NCBI RefSeq assembly: GCF_026241895.1
Contig: NZ_JAPJIV010000001.1
Span: 1-64,000, forward strand
Source of the DNA: Pseudomonas sp. RIT-562
GTDB taxonomy: Bacteria > Pseudomonadota > Gammaproteobacteria > Pseudomonadales > Pseudomonadaceae
DNA: 64,000 bases
Direction: 5' to 3'
Shown here: in pieces, positions 10,610 through 20,301 of the stretch
Position numbering within the stretch: position 1 is the first letter of the stretch
Layout: every line of letters begins with the position of its first letter
Notes under the pieces: generated by a model
Database searches by the model: none
Told to the model about the DNA's origin: nothing
Seen by the model: only the letters and a program-made list of their open reading frames with translations
Translations under genes and position numbers: made by a program

Positions 10610-11404
10610 TTAGGTCGGCATGTTGCGCGCGTAAAAGATTTCCAGCATTTCGTGTTTCACACGGTCGGTCACCTGGGCGCGTTGCTCAGAGGACAGGCTG
10701 TTGGTGGCATCGCCGAACAGGTAGTTGTCCAGTTCGAAGTTCTTCAGCAGCATTTTGGTGTGGAACAGGTTTTCCTGATACACGTTCACGTCGGTCATCT
10801 GGTAACTGGCGCGGGTGTCTTCGGAGAGGTAGTTCTGGATCGAGTTGATCTCGTGGTCGATGAAGTGCTTCTTGCCCTCAACGTCACGGGTGAAACCGCG
10901 CACACGGTAATCCACGGTCACGATGTCCGAATCGAACTGGTGAATCAGGAAATTGAGCGCTTTAAGCGGTGAAATGACGCCACAGGTCGACACGTCAATG
11001 TCTACACGGAACGTTGCAATGCCATCATCCGGATGGATTTCCGGGTAGGTGTGCACCGTGATGTGGCTCTTGTCGAGGTGGGCCAGGATAATTTCAGGCA
11101 ACGGGCCCGGAGACTCTTCGATCTGGCTGTCGGTCGGGGTGACCGGCTCTTCCGAGATCAGAATCGTGACGCTGGCACCTTGGGGTTCATAGTCCTGACT
11201 GGCGATGTTCAGGATGTTGGCACCAATGATATCGACAACTTCCGTGAGGATCTGCGTCAGGCGCTTCGCGTTGTACTCTTTATTGATGTACTCGACGTAA
11301 GCCTGCTGGTCTTGCGGAGTTTCCGCGTAGCAGATGTCATAGATGTTGAAGCTCAAGGTCTTTGTCAGGTTATTGAACCCGTGGAGCTTGAGTTTGCTTT
11401 TCAC
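10610..11404 (-). CDS. speD: S-adenosylmethionine decarboxylase proenzyme
   Basis: Produces decarboxylated SAM, the aminopropyl donor for spermidine. The 264-residue length equals that of the E. coli enzyme. The proenzyme self-cleaves before a serine to form the pyruvoyl cofactor; the expected site is K112-S113 in [13 protein letters not shown]. The start is GTG 11404 with a GAGAG ribosome site; an upstream in-frame ATG would add 24 atypical residues. No speE lies beside it. Confidence 0.94.
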   Translation of the reverse strand: MKSKLKLHGFNNLTKTLSFNIYDICYAETPQDQQAYVEYINKEYNAKRLTQILTEVVDIIGANILNIASQDYEPQGASVTILISEEPVTPTDSQIEESPGPLPEIILAHLDKSHITVHTYPEIHPDDGIATFRVDIDVSTCGVISPLKALNFLIHQFDSDIVTVDYRVRGFTRDVEGKKHFIDHEINSIQNYLSEDTRASYQMTDVNVYQENLFHTKMLLKNFELDNYLFGDATNSLSSEQRAQVTDRVKHEMLEIFYARNMPT

Positions 11405-11643
11405 CGTTAAAAACTCTCTATGTATTGCGGCCCGGGCCGCGTGATCAAGCATGCCCGTCAGATGCGAACAACGCACCTGCGTAGGACGGTTAACACCTCT
11501 TCGCGATGGCGATTTTGGTTGTCTGTTCGGGCGAGTGGCCTGTCGGTAGACGGTCCACGACCCTGAAAAAAGTGGCGCATTATGCAGACGTCAGCTTGGG
11601 ATCGCCAGAGTCTGCACTGCTTTTATGATAGTTGAATGTCGAT

Positions 11644-12066
11644 TCAACCGAGTTCGATGATCTCGTAGTCATGAGTGATCGCCACGCCGGCTGCCCCGAG
11701 CATGATAGAAGCCGAGCAATACTTCTCCGCCGACAGCTCGATGGCACGCTTGACCTGAGCCTCTTTGAGCCCCCGGCCCTTGACCACGAAGTGCATGTGG
11801 ATCTTGGTGAAGACCTTCGGATCTTCGCTTGCGCGTTCGGCCTCAAGAAAGGCCTCGCAGCTTTCGACAGCCTGCCGCGACTTCTTGAGGATACTGACCA
11901 CATCGAAATTGCTGCAACCGCCGACACCCAGCAGGAGCATTTCCATCGGCCGGACTCCCAGGTTGCGACCGCCAGCATCGGGAGGACCGTCCATGACTAC
12001 GACATGACCGCTGCCGGATTCGCCGAGGAACATGGCTTCGCCAGCCCATTGGATGCGTGCCTTCAT
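11644..12066 (-). CDS. OsmC family peroxiredoxin-like protein (YhfA type)
   Basis: OsmC/Ohr-fold protein of 140 residues with the two family cysteines C51 (GGCSNFD) and C117 (EKYCSAS), consistent with thiol-dependent peroxide reduction. It resembles the YhfA subgroup, which is also found next to crp/vfr in other gamma-proteobacteria. It is divergent from vfr, with 263 bp between their starts. Confidence 0.85.
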   Translation of the reverse strand: MKARIQWAGEAMFLGESGSGHVVVMDGPPDAGGRNLGVRPMEMLLLGVGGCSNFDVVSILKKSRQAVESCEAFLEAERASEDPKVFTKIHMHFVVKGRGLKEAQVKRAIELSAEKYCSASIMLGAAGVAITHDYEIIELG

Positions 12067-12329
12067 CGCCCAGACTCCACTACATAAAAAAGGGTCGCCA
12101 GCTTAGCACAGGGCCTTTGGTTGACAGCGTTCAGCTGCGCAGGACATAAGCTTCACCCAGTGAGGCAAAATCTCGAATATTGCGAAAAGTGTCTGGTATG
12201 CTGGCGCCAAATCACTGGCGCACAGCCAGACTGAAGCGAACTACAAGATCGTCCGATCACGGCCCGAACTGTCGTCAGCTCCTGCAAAAACAACTCCAAC
12301 TTACCGTGCAGTCTTTTCGGGATACAACC

Positions 12330-12974
12330 ATGGTTGCGATTGCCCCCACCCCCAAGATCAAGAACCTCGACAAGTTGCTCATGCACTGCCAGCGCCGTCG
12401 CTATCAGGCCAAGAGCAACATCATCTGCGCGGGCGACCGCTCCGATACGCTGTTTTTCATCATCAAGGGTTCGGTCACGATCCTGATTGAAGACGATGAT
12501 GGGCGAGAGATGATCATCGCTTATTTGAACTCAGGGGATTTCTTTGGCGAGCTGGGCCTGTTCGAACAGGCCGGCCAGGAACAGCAACGCAGTGCCTGGG
12601 TGCGCGCCAAGATTGAATGCGAAGTCGCAGAGATCAGCTATGTAAAATTCCGCGAGTTGTCCCAGCAGGATCCCGACATTCTGTATGTGCTCAGCGGACA
12701 GATCGCCCAGCGTCTGCGCAACACCACTCGCAAGGTCGGCGACCTGGCTTTCTTCGATGTGACTGGCCGCGTCGCCCGCTGCCTGCTGGAACTGTGCAAG
12801 CAACCCGACGCCATGACCCATCCCGACGGAATGCAGATCAAGGTGACTCGTCAGGAAATCGGGCGGATTGTCGGCTGTTCGCGGGAGATGGTCGGTCGTG
12901 TGCTCAAGGACCTTGAGGAGCGCAACCTCGTCAACGTCAAAGGCAAGACCATGGTGATCTTCGGCACCCGTTAA
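12330..12974 (+). CDS. vfr: cAMP-responsive global regulator Vfr (CRP family)
   Basis: CRP homologue that binds cAMP and controls virulence-type and secretion genes in Pseudomonas. The 214-residue length equals Vfr of P. aeruginosa. A cyclic-nucleotide-binding domain covers about residues 15-130 with the phosphate-binding segment FGELGLFEQ, and a winged helix with recognition segment [14 protein letters not shown] follows. The ATG at 12330 is preferred over an ORF extending 150 bp upstream. Its TAA overlaps the stop of the convergent lipoate-ligase-like gene in a GTTAAC palindrome. Confidence 0.95.
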   Translation: MVAIAPTPKIKNLDKLLMHCQRRRYQAKSNIICAGDRSDTLFFIIKGSVTILIEDDDGREMIIAYLNSGDFFGELGLFEQAGQEQQRSAWVRAKIECEVAEISYVKFRELSQQDPDILYVLSGQIAQRLRNTTRKVGDLAFFDVTGRVARCLLELCKQPDAMTHPDGMQIKVTRQEIGRIVGCSREMVGRVLKDLEERNLVNVKGKTMVIFGTR

Positions 12975-13669
12975 CCGCCGAACATCTGCGCCAGCATTTG
13001 TCGGTAGAGTTGGTCCAGCCGTGTCAACGCCTGTGGTGCGGCGAATTTCTCATGCAATGCAATGTGGCTTTCGGCGCGAACTCGCTGCTCCAGGCCACAG
13101 GCTTGGTTAAACCGATTGACTGCAGCCACCATGGATTCGCGCTCATCATCGAGCAGCAACGCCCCATGCACCAGGCCGACCGGCCGCGTGCCGCCCTTGC
13201 TTTGCCGCCAGCGTTGAGCGGTGCCGACCATCTTACGACCATCCAGATTGACGTTGAAGCGACCGTCACAGAATGCGCCTTCCACTTCACCGATGGACGA
13301 CGAGCCGCCCAGTTCATCCAGCAGCTGACAGATTGGATCGCAGAGGCGGCGATAAGCGGTTTCGATGCGATTCTGGTCACCTTCACTGCGCGGTGGCGCG
13401 TAGACCAGCGCAATGTTGATCGTGGCAGCGGACTGCGGCACAGGCTCGCCCCCGGTTTCACGCAACAGGACCGGCCAACCGGCGGCGGCGGAGACTTCAC
13501 ACGCGGATTCGAATTGAGGCAGGCGATTCAGACGGCGCGGCATCACCAGCGCTTGATCACAGGGTTGCCAGAACAGCAGGCCGAATTCTGCATCGCCGGC
13601 GCAGACCTGAGCGAGCAGGTCCTGTTCGGCGAGGAGGCCGGCTTCAACAGTAAGCGAGGTCGGGAGCAT
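12971..13669 (-). CDS. Lipoate-protein ligase A-like protein
   Basis: Biotin/lipoate ligase fold protein of 232 residues. It has the family segments [24 protein letters not shown] (the usual RRxxGGGxV loop is altered to RETGGEPV) and the lysine-containing [11 protein letters not shown]. It may transfer lipoate or octanoate to E2 or GcvH domains, but the altered loop leaves the substrate open. The ATG at 13669 was chosen; the longer frame runs into a REP sequence. Confidence 0.78.
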   Translation of the reverse strand: MLPTSLTVEAGLLAEQDLLAQVCAGDAEFGLLFWQPCDQALVMPRRLNRLPQFESACEVSAAAGWPVLLRETGGEPVPQSAATINIALVYAPPRSEGDQNRIETAYRRLCDPICQLLDELGGSSSIGEVEGAFCDGRFNVNLDGRKMVGTAQRWRQSKGGTRPVGLVHGALLLDDERESMVAAVNRFNQACGLEQRVRAESHIALHEKFAAPQALTRLDQLYRQMLAQMFGG

Positions 13670-13714
13670 GAAATATTCCGTTGGACGGTAATTCCGTGGT
13701 TTATCTGAGACCGC

Positions 13715-13775
13715 TATCGCGAGCAGGCTCACTCCTACATTTGGCCCTTACTGTAGGAGTGAGCCTGCTCGCGAT
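13715..13775. repeat. REP inverted pair
   Basis: Perfect inverted arms ATCGCGAGCAGGCTCACTCC / GGAGTGAGCCTGCTCGCGAT, each continuing into TACA/TGTA, flank a 13-bp centre. It separates trpC from the lipoate-ligase-like gene and can form a strong hairpin. Confidence 0.85.
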
Positions 13776-13781
13776 GCTTTT

Positions 13782-14618
13782 TCAGTCGAGGGTAGAACCG
13801 CTCACTGCAATACCACGCTCGGGAAAGAACAACCGCTGCAGCTCAGTACCTGGGTTTTCCGCGCGCATGAACGCTTCGCCCACCAGGAACGCATAGACAT
13901 CGCTGATTTCCATCAGCTCGACATCGGCACGGTTGAGAATGCCGCTTTCGGTAATCACCAGGCGATCGCGCGGAATGCGCGGCAACAAATCCAAAGTGAT
14001 TTCCAGGCTCACCTCGAAGGTATGCAGGTTGCGGTTGTTGATGCCCACCAACGGAGTGTCGAGGGTTTTCAAGGCCCGTTCCAGCTCGTCGCCATCGTGA
14101 ACTTCAACCAGCACATCCAGGCCGACACCTTTGGCGACAGACGCCAGCTCGGCCATTTTCACGTCATCCAGGGCGGAAACGATCAACAGCACACAGTCCG
14201 CGCCCAATGCACGGGCTTCGACGATCTGGTAGGGATCGATCATGAAATCCTTGCGGATCACCGGCAAGTTGCACGCCGCTCGCGCCTGTTGCAGGTAAGT
14301 ATCGGCACCCTGGAAGTAATCGATATCAGTGAGCACCGACAGGCAGGTGGCGCCGCCCTTTTCGTAGCTGCGGGCAATGTCGGCAGGCACGAAATTCTCG
14401 CGGATCACCCCTTTGCTGGGTGAGGCCTTCTTGATTTCAGCGATGACGGCGGGCTGCTTCGACTTGGCCTGAGTGATCAAAGCGTTGGCAAAACCACGGG
14501 GTGCATCGGCCGCCTTGGCCAGACTTTCCAGCTCGGCCAGACTCACAAGAGCACTGCGCTCGGCGACTTCCTGAACCTTACGCGCCAGAATGTTTTCCAG
14601 AACCGTCGGTACACTCAT
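13782..14618 (-). CDS. trpC: Indole-3-glycerol-phosphate synthase
   Basis: Closes the indole ring in tryptophan biosynthesis, 278 residues, TIM barrel. Catalytic-region motifs visible are [10 protein letters not shown] (substrate lysine loop), RKDF near residue 120, and GINNRNL with the later ITESGI. It overlaps trpD by 4 bp (ATGA), so trpG-trpD-trpC form one operon. It is monofunctional, without the TrpF fusion of enterics. Confidence 0.96.
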   Translation of the reverse strand: MSVPTVLENILARKVQEVAERSALVSLAELESLAKAADAPRGFANALITQAKSKQPAVIAEIKKASPSKGVIRENFVPADIARSYEKGGATCLSVLTDIDYFQGADTYLQQARAACNLPVIRKDFMIDPYQIVEARALGADCVLLIVSALDDVKMAELASVAKGVGLDVLVEVHDGDELERALKTLDTPLVGINNRNLHTFEVSLEITLDLLPRIPRDRLVITESGILNRADVELMEISDVYAFLVGEAFMRAENPGTELQRLFFPERGIAVSGSTLD

Positions 14619-15664
14619 CCTTCATTCTCCACTCTGAATACCGCGGTAAATGCACCCAGCTCCTCAAGCTTTTCCCGAGCAAGACCTGTGTGCAGCGCAT
14701 CGTGCGCCAGGGCAACGCCCTCTTTCAAACTGGTGGCATGGTCGGCGGCGTACAACGCGGCACCGGCATTGAGCACAATCATCTCGGCCGCTTTCTGACC
14801 ATTTTCGGTCTTGCGCTTGCCCAGGGCATCGCGAATCAGCTCCAGCGATGCGGCCGGGCTCTCGACCGCCAGGCCGTGAAGACTCTGGCTCTTCATGCCC
14901 AGGTCTTCAGGTTCGACCCAATATTCGGTGATCTGGTCGTTCTTCAGTTCCGCCACGAAGGTCGGCGCGGCGAGACTGAATTCGTCCAGGCCATCCTTGG
15001 AATGCACCACCAGCACATGTTTGCTGCCAAGCCGCTGCAAGACTTCGGCCAACGGCCGGCACAACGCCTGGCTGAAAACGCCAACTACTTGATGTTTGAC
15101 CCCGGCCGGATTCGTAAGCGGGCCGAGCATATTGAACATCGTGCGCAAGCCCAGTTCGCGGCGTGGGCCGGCGGCGTGCTTCATGGCACTGTGATGGGTC
15201 TGGGCGAACATGAAGCCGATGCCGACATTGTCGATGCAGCGCGCCACCTGGACCGGTGTCAGGTTCAAGTAGATACCGGCTGCTTCCAGCAGGTCGGCGC
15301 TGCCGCTTTTGCCGGACACCGCACGGTTACCATGCTTGGCTACGGTGCAGCCAGCGGCCGCGACCACAAAAGACGAGGCAGTTGATACGTTGAAGATGTT
15401 GGCACCATCACCGCCGGTGCCCACAACGTCGACCACGCCATCCAGGGTCTTGAGTTCGACCTTGTCCGCCAGCTCGCGCATGACCGACACCGCGCCGACG
15501 ATCTCGTCGATGCTTTCGCTCTTCATGCGCATGGCCATCATGAATGCGCCGATCTGCGCATCCGTGCATTGTCCGGTCATGATTTCGCGCATGACATCGC
15601 GCATCTCGTCCGTGCTCAGATCGAGTTGGCCGACGATACGGCTCAGGGCTGTCTTGATATCCAT
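14615..15664 (-). CDS. trpD: Anthranilate phosphoribosyltransferase
   Basis: Adds phosphoribosyl to anthranilate, second committed step to tryptophan. The 349-residue product has the PRPP-binding [14 protein letters not shown] loop near residue 83 and the conserved [15 protein letters not shown] segment. It starts 9 bp after trpG and overlaps trpC. Here TrpD is separate from the glutaminase TrpG, unlike the fused enteric enzyme. Confidence 0.96.
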   Translation of the reverse strand: MDIKTALSRIVGQLDLSTDEMRDVMREIMTGQCTDAQIGAFMMAMRMKSESIDEIVGAVSVMRELADKVELKTLDGVVDVVGTGGDGANIFNVSTASSFVVAAAGCTVAKHGNRAVSGKSGSADLLEAAGIYLNLTPVQVARCIDNVGIGFMFAQTHHSAMKHAAGPRRELGLRTMFNMLGPLTNPAGVKHQVVGVFSQALCRPLAEVLQRLGSKHVLVVHSKDGLDEFSLAAPTFVAELKNDQITEYWVEPEDLGMKSQSLHGLAVESPAASLELIRDALGKRKTENGQKAAEMIVLNAGAALYAADHATSLKEGVALAHDALHTGLAREKLEELGAFTAVFRVENEG

Positions 15665-15673
15665 GGAAAGTCC

Positions 15674-16267
15674 TTAGCGCGTGCCGCCGGTTTGTTTGAG
15701 GAAGTTGGCGAACAGTTCGTGGCCCTGCTCGGTGAGGATCGACTCGGGGTGAAACTGCACCCCCTCGATGTTCAGCGTCTTGTGGCGCAAGCCCATGATT
15801 TCGTCCACCGAGCCGTCTTCCAGCTGAGTCCAGGCTGTCAGTTCGAGGCAGTCGGGCAGGGTTTCGCGCTTGACGATCAGCGAGTGATAACGAGTGACCG
15901 TCAGCGGGCGATTGAGGCCTGCGAATACACCCTTGTCCTCGTGGAATACCGGGCTAGTCTTACCGTGCATTACCTGCCGCGCGCGGACCACGTCACCACC
16001 AAAGGCCTGGCCGATGGATTGATGACCAAGGCATACGCCGAGAATTGGCAGTTTGCCGGCGAAATGTTTGATCGCTTCGATGGAAATGCCGGCTTCGGTC
16101 GGCGTACAAGGACCGGGGGACACGACGATGCGCTCAGGGTTGAGGGCTTCGATTTCGGCAATGGTGAGCTCATCGTTGCGCACGACTTTGACCTGGGAGC
16201 CGAGCTCACCGAGGTACTGCACAACGTTATAGGTAAAGGAGTCGTAGTTATCGATCATCAGCAACAT
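15674..16267 (-). CDS. trpG: Anthranilate synthase glutaminase component
   Basis: Supplies ammonia from glutamine to TrpE; may double as PabA in folate synthesis. The 197-residue class I amidotransferase has the nucleophile C79 in GVCLGHQ and the FHPESIL segment carrying the catalytic His and Glu. First gene of trpGDC. A 28-codon leader ORF with two Trp codons and several hairpins lie upstream (16268-16518), pointing to control by tryptophan supply. Confidence 0.95.
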   Translation of the reverse strand: MLLMIDNYDSFTYNVVQYLGELGSQVKVVRNDELTIAEIEALNPERIVVSPGPCTPTEAGISIEAIKHFAGKLPILGVCLGHQSIGQAFGGDVVRARQVMHGKTSPVFHEDKGVFAGLNRPLTVTRYHSLIVKRETLPDCLELTAWTQLEDGSVDEIMGLRHKTLNIEGVQFHPESILTEQGHELFANFLKQTGGTR

Positions 16268-16431
16268 GGCGCTGGAAACCTCTTGAATTCACTGATTTTT
16301 AAACATGACCTTCAGATGATTACCCGCAGGACGCTGCGCTTTGTCGGGTGCTGGAGTGGCGCCAGCAAAGCGGCAGGTGAAACGGGTAAAGAAGGTAAAT
16401 CGGTACAGGTCCGGCGAGGCCGGCAAAGAAT
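16268..16431 (-). promoter_or_regulatory. Structured untranslated leader of trpGDC
   Basis: Between the leader-peptide stop and trpG the minus strand can form a CCGGC-CTC-GCCGG hairpin (16411-16423). A nested stem follows: TACCCG/CGGGTA (16383-16388 with 16321-16326), CGCTTTG/CAAAGCG (16366-16372 with 16337-16343) and GCTGG/CCAGC inside. The first arm of the small hairpin (GCCGGC) can alternatively pair with GCTGGC over the first leader Trp codon. No clear T-run follows any stem, so termination, if it occurs, may be Rho-dependent. The pairing logic is inferred. Confidence 0.55.
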
Positions 16432-16518
16432 TCAGGCGCGCCAACGCCAGCGGGCGTGTGCCTTGATGACTTGATCCAGGAGTTTGCTGATGATCAACAC
16501 GGGGAAGGTCTCATTCAT
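16432..16518 (-). CDS. trpGDC leader peptide with RWRWRA end
   Basis: A 28-codon ORF starting ATG at 16518 (MNETFPV...) and ending ARWRWRA-stop, with two Trp codons three to five codons before the stop. It lies 164 bp upstream of trpG. Attenuation of trpE and trpGDC is established knowledge for P. putida. Its last 22 residues align without gaps with the C-terminus of Gph upstream of trpE (14 of 22 identical by my count). A candidate promoter reads TTGCAC, 17 bp, TACTGT just upstream of the ATG. Translation is inferred, and the Shine-Dalgarno is weak. Confidence 0.65.
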   Translation of the reverse strand: MNETFPVLIISKLLDQVIKAHARWRWRA

Positions 16519-16674
16519 ACGTCTTGGCACAGTAACTTAGCTGGGCGGAGCGTGCAATATCGGGGTGATGCCCGCAGGCGAATCATTAGAAGGGATAACG
16601 ACCGATGGCAAATAGCCGGATTTTTTTGGTACTGTCGTTTCGTTCACTACAACAATAAATAAACGGACTTGCTC

Positions 16675-18582
16675 ATGATCAAACAGACGCTGTTTGTACC
16701 GCTCGCCGGATGCTTGCTCGCAATGGCCTGCGCCCAGGCGATCGCTGCTCCCAATCCCTACTCAAATTTCGTCGTGTTCGGCGACAGTCTCAACGATGCG
16801 GGGACCTTTACCGACTCGGGCGGACCGGCCGGTGCGACACAGCGTTACACCAACCGGACGGGGCCGGTTTATCAGGATGGCAGCGGCGAGTCGCGTTCGC
16901 TCAACTCTACCCAGTTGCTGGGTGGGCGACTTGGGTTCTCGGCCGACGAGACGGCGGCATCGACCTCGGCGGTGCGGGCCAATCAGGGCCTGCCGGATGG
17001 TAACAACTGGGCGGTCGGCGGTTATCGCACCGACCAGATCCTCGACTCGATTACCACCCAGTCCGCAACAGGCGAGCGCACCCGGGTCGGCTATCTGCCT
17101 TCGAACAACTTCCGTGCCGATCCGAATGCGCTGTATTACCTCTCGGGTGGTGGTAACGACTTCCTTCAGGGTCGCATCCTCAGCCCCGCTCAGGCCAACG
17201 CGGCAGCGGACCGGCTCGCCGACAGCGTGCAAGTCCTGCAGACCGCCGGCGCGAAATACGTGATGGTCTGGCTGCTGCCGGACATCGGCCTGACGCCAGC
17301 CATCAATGGCACCGGCCTGCAACAAGCGGCCACCCAGCTCAGCAATCAGTTCAACCTGCAACTCGTGCAGCGCTTGCAGGGCATCAACGCGGAAATCATC
17401 CCGTTGAACATTCCCCTGCTGCTGCAGGAAACCTTTGCTGATCCGGGACGCTTCGGCCTGGCAACCGACCAGAACCTGACGGCGACTTGCTTCAGTGGCA
17501 GTGGCTGCACTGAGAACGCCACTTACGGCATCAACAGCGCCACGCCAGACCCGACCAAACTGATCTACAACGACGGGGTTCACCCGACCGAAGCCGGGCA
17601 AAAGCTGATTTCCGACTACGCCTATTCCCTGCTCGCAGCACCATGGGAGCTGACGCTGCTGCCAGAAATGGCCCACGCCACTTTACGCGCGCATCAGGAC
17701 GAACTGCGCAACCAGTGGCAGTCGGACTGGGAGGAATGGCAAGCGGTTGGGCAGTGGCGCGCCATTGTTGCCGGGGGCGGCCAGCATCTGGACCTGGACA
17801 GCCAAAGCAGCGGCGCCAGCGCCGACGGCAGCGGTTACAGCCTGAATGTCGGCGGTAGCTATCGCCTCAATGACGCCTGGCGCGTAGGTGTCGCCGCAGG
17901 TTTCTACCGGCAGAACCTGGACGCGGGCAATAACGACTCGGACTACAAGCTCAATAGCTACCTGGCGACAGCCTTTGCCCAGTTCCAACAAAACCGCTGG
18001 TGGGCAGATGCCGCGTTGACGGGCGGAAAACTCGACTACGACAACCTCAAGCGCAAGTTCGACCTGGGCGCCGCTGAAGGTGCAGAAAAAGGCGACACCG
18101 ACGGGCATCTGTGGGCGTTCAGTACTCGCGTGGGCTACGACATTGCCCAACCGGGCAGCCAGTGGCACCTGTCGCCGTTCATCAGCGCCGATTACGCCAA
18201 GGTGGAAGTCGATGGGTATTCGGAGAACAGCAATCGGGCCACCGCATTGAGTTTCGATGACCAGACCCGCGACTCGAAGCGTCTGGGCGCGGGCTTGCAG
18301 GGCAAGTACCAGATCACCTCGCAGACCCGCGTGTTTGGTGAGTATGCCTACGAGCGCGAGTACGAGGATGATGTGCAAAAGGTCAACATCGCCCTCAATA
18401 GCCTGCCGGCCAATGACTTCACACTGGAAGGCTATACCCCGCAGAGTCATTTGCAACGGGTGAACCTGGGAGTGAGTCACAACCTCACCAAGGATTTGGC
18501 ATTGCGCGCGAGCTACGTCATTCGCAAGGATGACGACTTTACTCAGCAAGGCGTCAACCTGGGTGTAGCGCTGGATTTCTGA
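16675..18582 (+). CDS. estP: GDSL-type esterase autotransporter
   Basis: Outer-membrane esterase exposed on the cell surface. The 635-residue product has a signal peptide (1-25, ending AIAA), a GDSL hydrolase passenger with nucleophile S38 in FGDSLND, the GGGND block (158-162) and D300/H303 in DGVHPTE, and a C-terminal beta-barrel autotransporter domain from about 370, ending in Phe. ATG 16675 is preceded by ACGGA. Homologues are EstA of P. aeruginosa and EstP of P. putida; the latter, as I recall, sits in the same trpE-trpG gap. It is transcribed against the trp genes. Confidence 0.93.
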   Translation: MIKQTLFVPLAGCLLAMACAQAIAAPNPYSNFVVFGDSLNDAGTFTDSGGPAGATQRYTNRTGPVYQDGSGESRSLNSTQLLGGRLGFSADETAASTSAVRANQGLPDGNNWAVGGYRTDQILDSITTQSATGERTRVGYLPSNNFRADPNALYYLSGGGNDFLQGRILSPAQANAAADRLADSVQVLQTAGAKYVMVWLLPDIGLTPAINGTGLQQAATQLSNQFNLQLVQRLQGINAEIIPLNIPLLLQETFADPGRFGLATDQNLTATCFSGSGCTENATYGINSATPDPTKLIYNDGVHPTEAGQKLISDYAYSLLAAPWELTLLPEMAHATLRAHQDELRNQWQSDWEEWQAVGQWRAIVAGGGQHLDLDSQSSGASADGSGYSLNVGGSYRLNDAWRVGVAAGFYRQNLDAGNNDSDYKLNSYLATAFAQFQQNRWWADAALTGGKLDYDNLKRKFDLGAAEGAEKGDTDGHLWAFSTRVGYDIAQPGSQWHLSPFISADYAKVEVDGYSENSNRATALSFDDQTRDSKRLGAGLQGKYQITSQTRVFGEYAYEREYEDDVQKVNIALNSLPANDFTLEGYTPQSHLQRVNLGVSHNLTKDLALRASYVIRKDDDFTQQGVNLGVALDF

Positions 18583-18593
18583 TCGCCAGGCAT

Positions 18594-18630
18594 AAAAAAC
18601 GCGGCGCCCTCACAGGAGCCGCGTTTTTTT
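18594..18630. terminator. Terminator of estP
   Basis: AAAACGCGGC and GCCGCGTTTTTTT pair around a 12-base loop 12 bp after the estP stop. A-runs on the left side make it potentially bidirectional toward trpE. Confidence 0.85.
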
Positions 18631-18643
18631 GTGTGCAATATTC

Positions 18644-18734
18644 CTGTAGGAGTGAGCCTGCTCGCGATAGCGGTAAGTCAGACTGCATAGATGCCAGCTG
18701 TGCCGGCCTCTCGCGAGCAGGCTCACTCCTACAG
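18644..18734. repeat. REP inverted pair
   Basis: Arms TGTAGGAGTGAGCCTGCTCGCGA and TCGCGAGCAGGCTCACTCCTACA are inverted around a 45-bp centre, between the estP terminator and the trpE stop. Confidence 0.85.
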
Positions 18735-18747
18735 AGGGTGTATCAGA

Positions 18748-20229
18748 TCAGGTGTCCGGGGTCTGTTCGGCCAGTGCCACCGCGCGGAACATTGCCCGAC
18801 GCTTGTTCAGGGTTTCTTCCCACTCCAGCGCCGGTACCGAGTCCGCAACAATGCCGCCACCCGCCTGCACATGCAGCTCGCCATTCTTGATCACTGCCGT
18901 ACGAATCGCGATGGCGGTATCCATGTTGCCGTTCCAGGCAAAATAACCCACCGCACCGCCGTAGACTCCGCGTTTGACCGGCTCCAGTTCGTCGATGATT
19001 TCCATCGCGCGAATCTTCGGTGCGCCCGACAAGGTGCCCGCCGGCAGAATGGCCCGCAACGCATCCATCGCGGTCAGCCCGGCTTTTAATTGCCCGGTGA
19101 CGTTGGAAACAATGTGCATCACGTTGGAGTAACGCTCGATGACCATCTTCTCGGTGAGTTTCACCGAGCCGATTTCCGATACGCGACCGGTGTCATTGCG
19201 CCCCAGGTCAATCAGCATCAAGTGCTCGGCGATTTCCTTGTCGTCGGACAGCAGGTCTTGCTCCAGCGCCAGGTCTGCTTCTTCGTTGGCGCCCCGAGGA
19301 CGAGTGCCGGCGATCGGGCGCACGGTGATCAGGTTGTCTTCGACCCGTACCAACACTTCTGGCGAGCTGCCAACGACGTGGAAATCACCGAAGTTGAAAA
19401 AGTACATGTAAGGAGTCGGATTAAAGCAGCGCAGCGCCCGGTACAGATCGATCGGTGCCGCCTTGAAGTCGATCGACATGCGCTGGGAAGGCACGACCTG
19501 CATGCAATCACCGGCGAGGATGTATTCCTTGATGGTGTCGACGGCCTTTTCGTAATCGTCCTGGGTGAAGCTTGAACGAAACACCGGGTCAGCCGCTTGC
19601 TGCTTGCTGAAGTCCAAGCCACGGCGCGGAGTGATTGGCTGGCGCAGTTGCTCCAGCAGCGCCTGCAGACGCGCCTGCCCCTGCTCGAAGGCATCGTCTT
19701 GCGCGGGATCAGCCAGGACAATAGCGTGCATCTTGCCAGCCAAGTTGTCGAACACCACCACCGCATCGGAGACCATCAGCAGGATATCCGGCACGCCCAG
19801 CGGATCCGGATTTGGGCACTTGCCCAGGCGCTTCTCGACATAGCGCACGCAGTCGTAACCGAAGTAACCCACCAGGCCGCCATTGAAGCGCGGCAGGCCA
19901 GGAATGGTCGGCACGTTGTAGCGCGCCTTGAATTCTTCGACGAACGCCAGCGGATCTTCAGTTTCGTGGGTTTCGATCTCGACACCGTCATGGGTCACGC
20001 TGACGTGGTGATCGTGAACCCGCAACACGGTGCGGCACGGCAGGCCGATGATCGAATAACGCCCCCACTTCTCCCCGCCCTGCACCGATTCCAGCAGGTA
20101 AGAGTTTGGCTGGTCAGCCAGTTTCAGGTAGATCGACAGCGGAGTGTCGAAGTCGGCCAGGGTTTCGCAGGCCAGGGGAATACGGTTATAGCCGGCAGCG
20201 GCCAAACGCAGGAATTCTTCGCGGATCAT
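18748..20229 (-). CDS. trpE: Anthranilate synthase component I
   Basis: Converts chorismate to anthranilate with TrpG-supplied ammonia. The 493-residue chorismate-utilising enzyme has the conserved C-terminal blocks [15 protein letters not shown] and [11 protein letters not shown] and the feedback-site LLES motif near the N-terminus (SYLLESV). It lies 72 bp after gph in the same direction, in an apparent rpe-gph-trpE operon, and is separated from trpG by estP. The intervening leader (20230-20301) carries a hairpin like that before trpG. Confidence 0.96.
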   Translation of the reverse strand: MIREEFLRLAAAGYNRIPLACETLADFDTPLSIYLKLADQPNSYLLESVQGGEKWGRYSIIGLPCRTVLRVHDHHVSVTHDGVEIETHETEDPLAFVEEFKARYNVPTIPGLPRFNGGLVGYFGYDCVRYVEKRLGKCPNPDPLGVPDILLMVSDAVVVFDNLAGKMHAIVLADPAQDDAFEQGQARLQALLEQLRQPITPRRGLDFSKQQAADPVFRSSFTQDDYEKAVDTIKEYILAGDCMQVVPSQRMSIDFKAAPIDLYRALRCFNPTPYMYFFNFGDFHVVGSSPEVLVRVEDNLITVRPIAGTRPRGANEEADLALEQDLLSDDKEIAEHLMLIDLGRNDTGRVSEIGSVKLTEKMVIERYSNVMHIVSNVTGQLKAGLTAMDALRAILPAGTLSGAPKIRAMEIIDELEPVKRGVYGGAVGYFAWNGNMDTAIAIRTAVIKNGELHVQAGGGIVADSVPALEWEETLNKRRAMFRAVALAEQTPDT

Positions 20230-20301
20230 GGGGGTAGCCTCGTGGCTTGAGGTGCTAACAGTCAGGTGTGCAAACGTGCCGGATAGCCGGCCAGAATCGA
20301 G
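20230..20301 (-). promoter_or_regulatory. trpE leader hairpin region
   Basis: On the minus strand a GCCGG-CTAT-CCGGC hairpin (20278-20291) starts 10 bases after the gph stop. As in the trpG leader, its first arm GCCGGC can instead pair with GCTGGC, which spans the first of two Trp codons at the end of gph. There is no T-run after it. The matching arrangement before both trp operons supports a shared control mechanism. Confidence 0.55.

Noticed and set aside
12180..12329. Longer N-terminus for Vfr
   Set aside because: The 50 extra residues are not CRP-like, and ATG 12330 gives the exact 214-residue family length.
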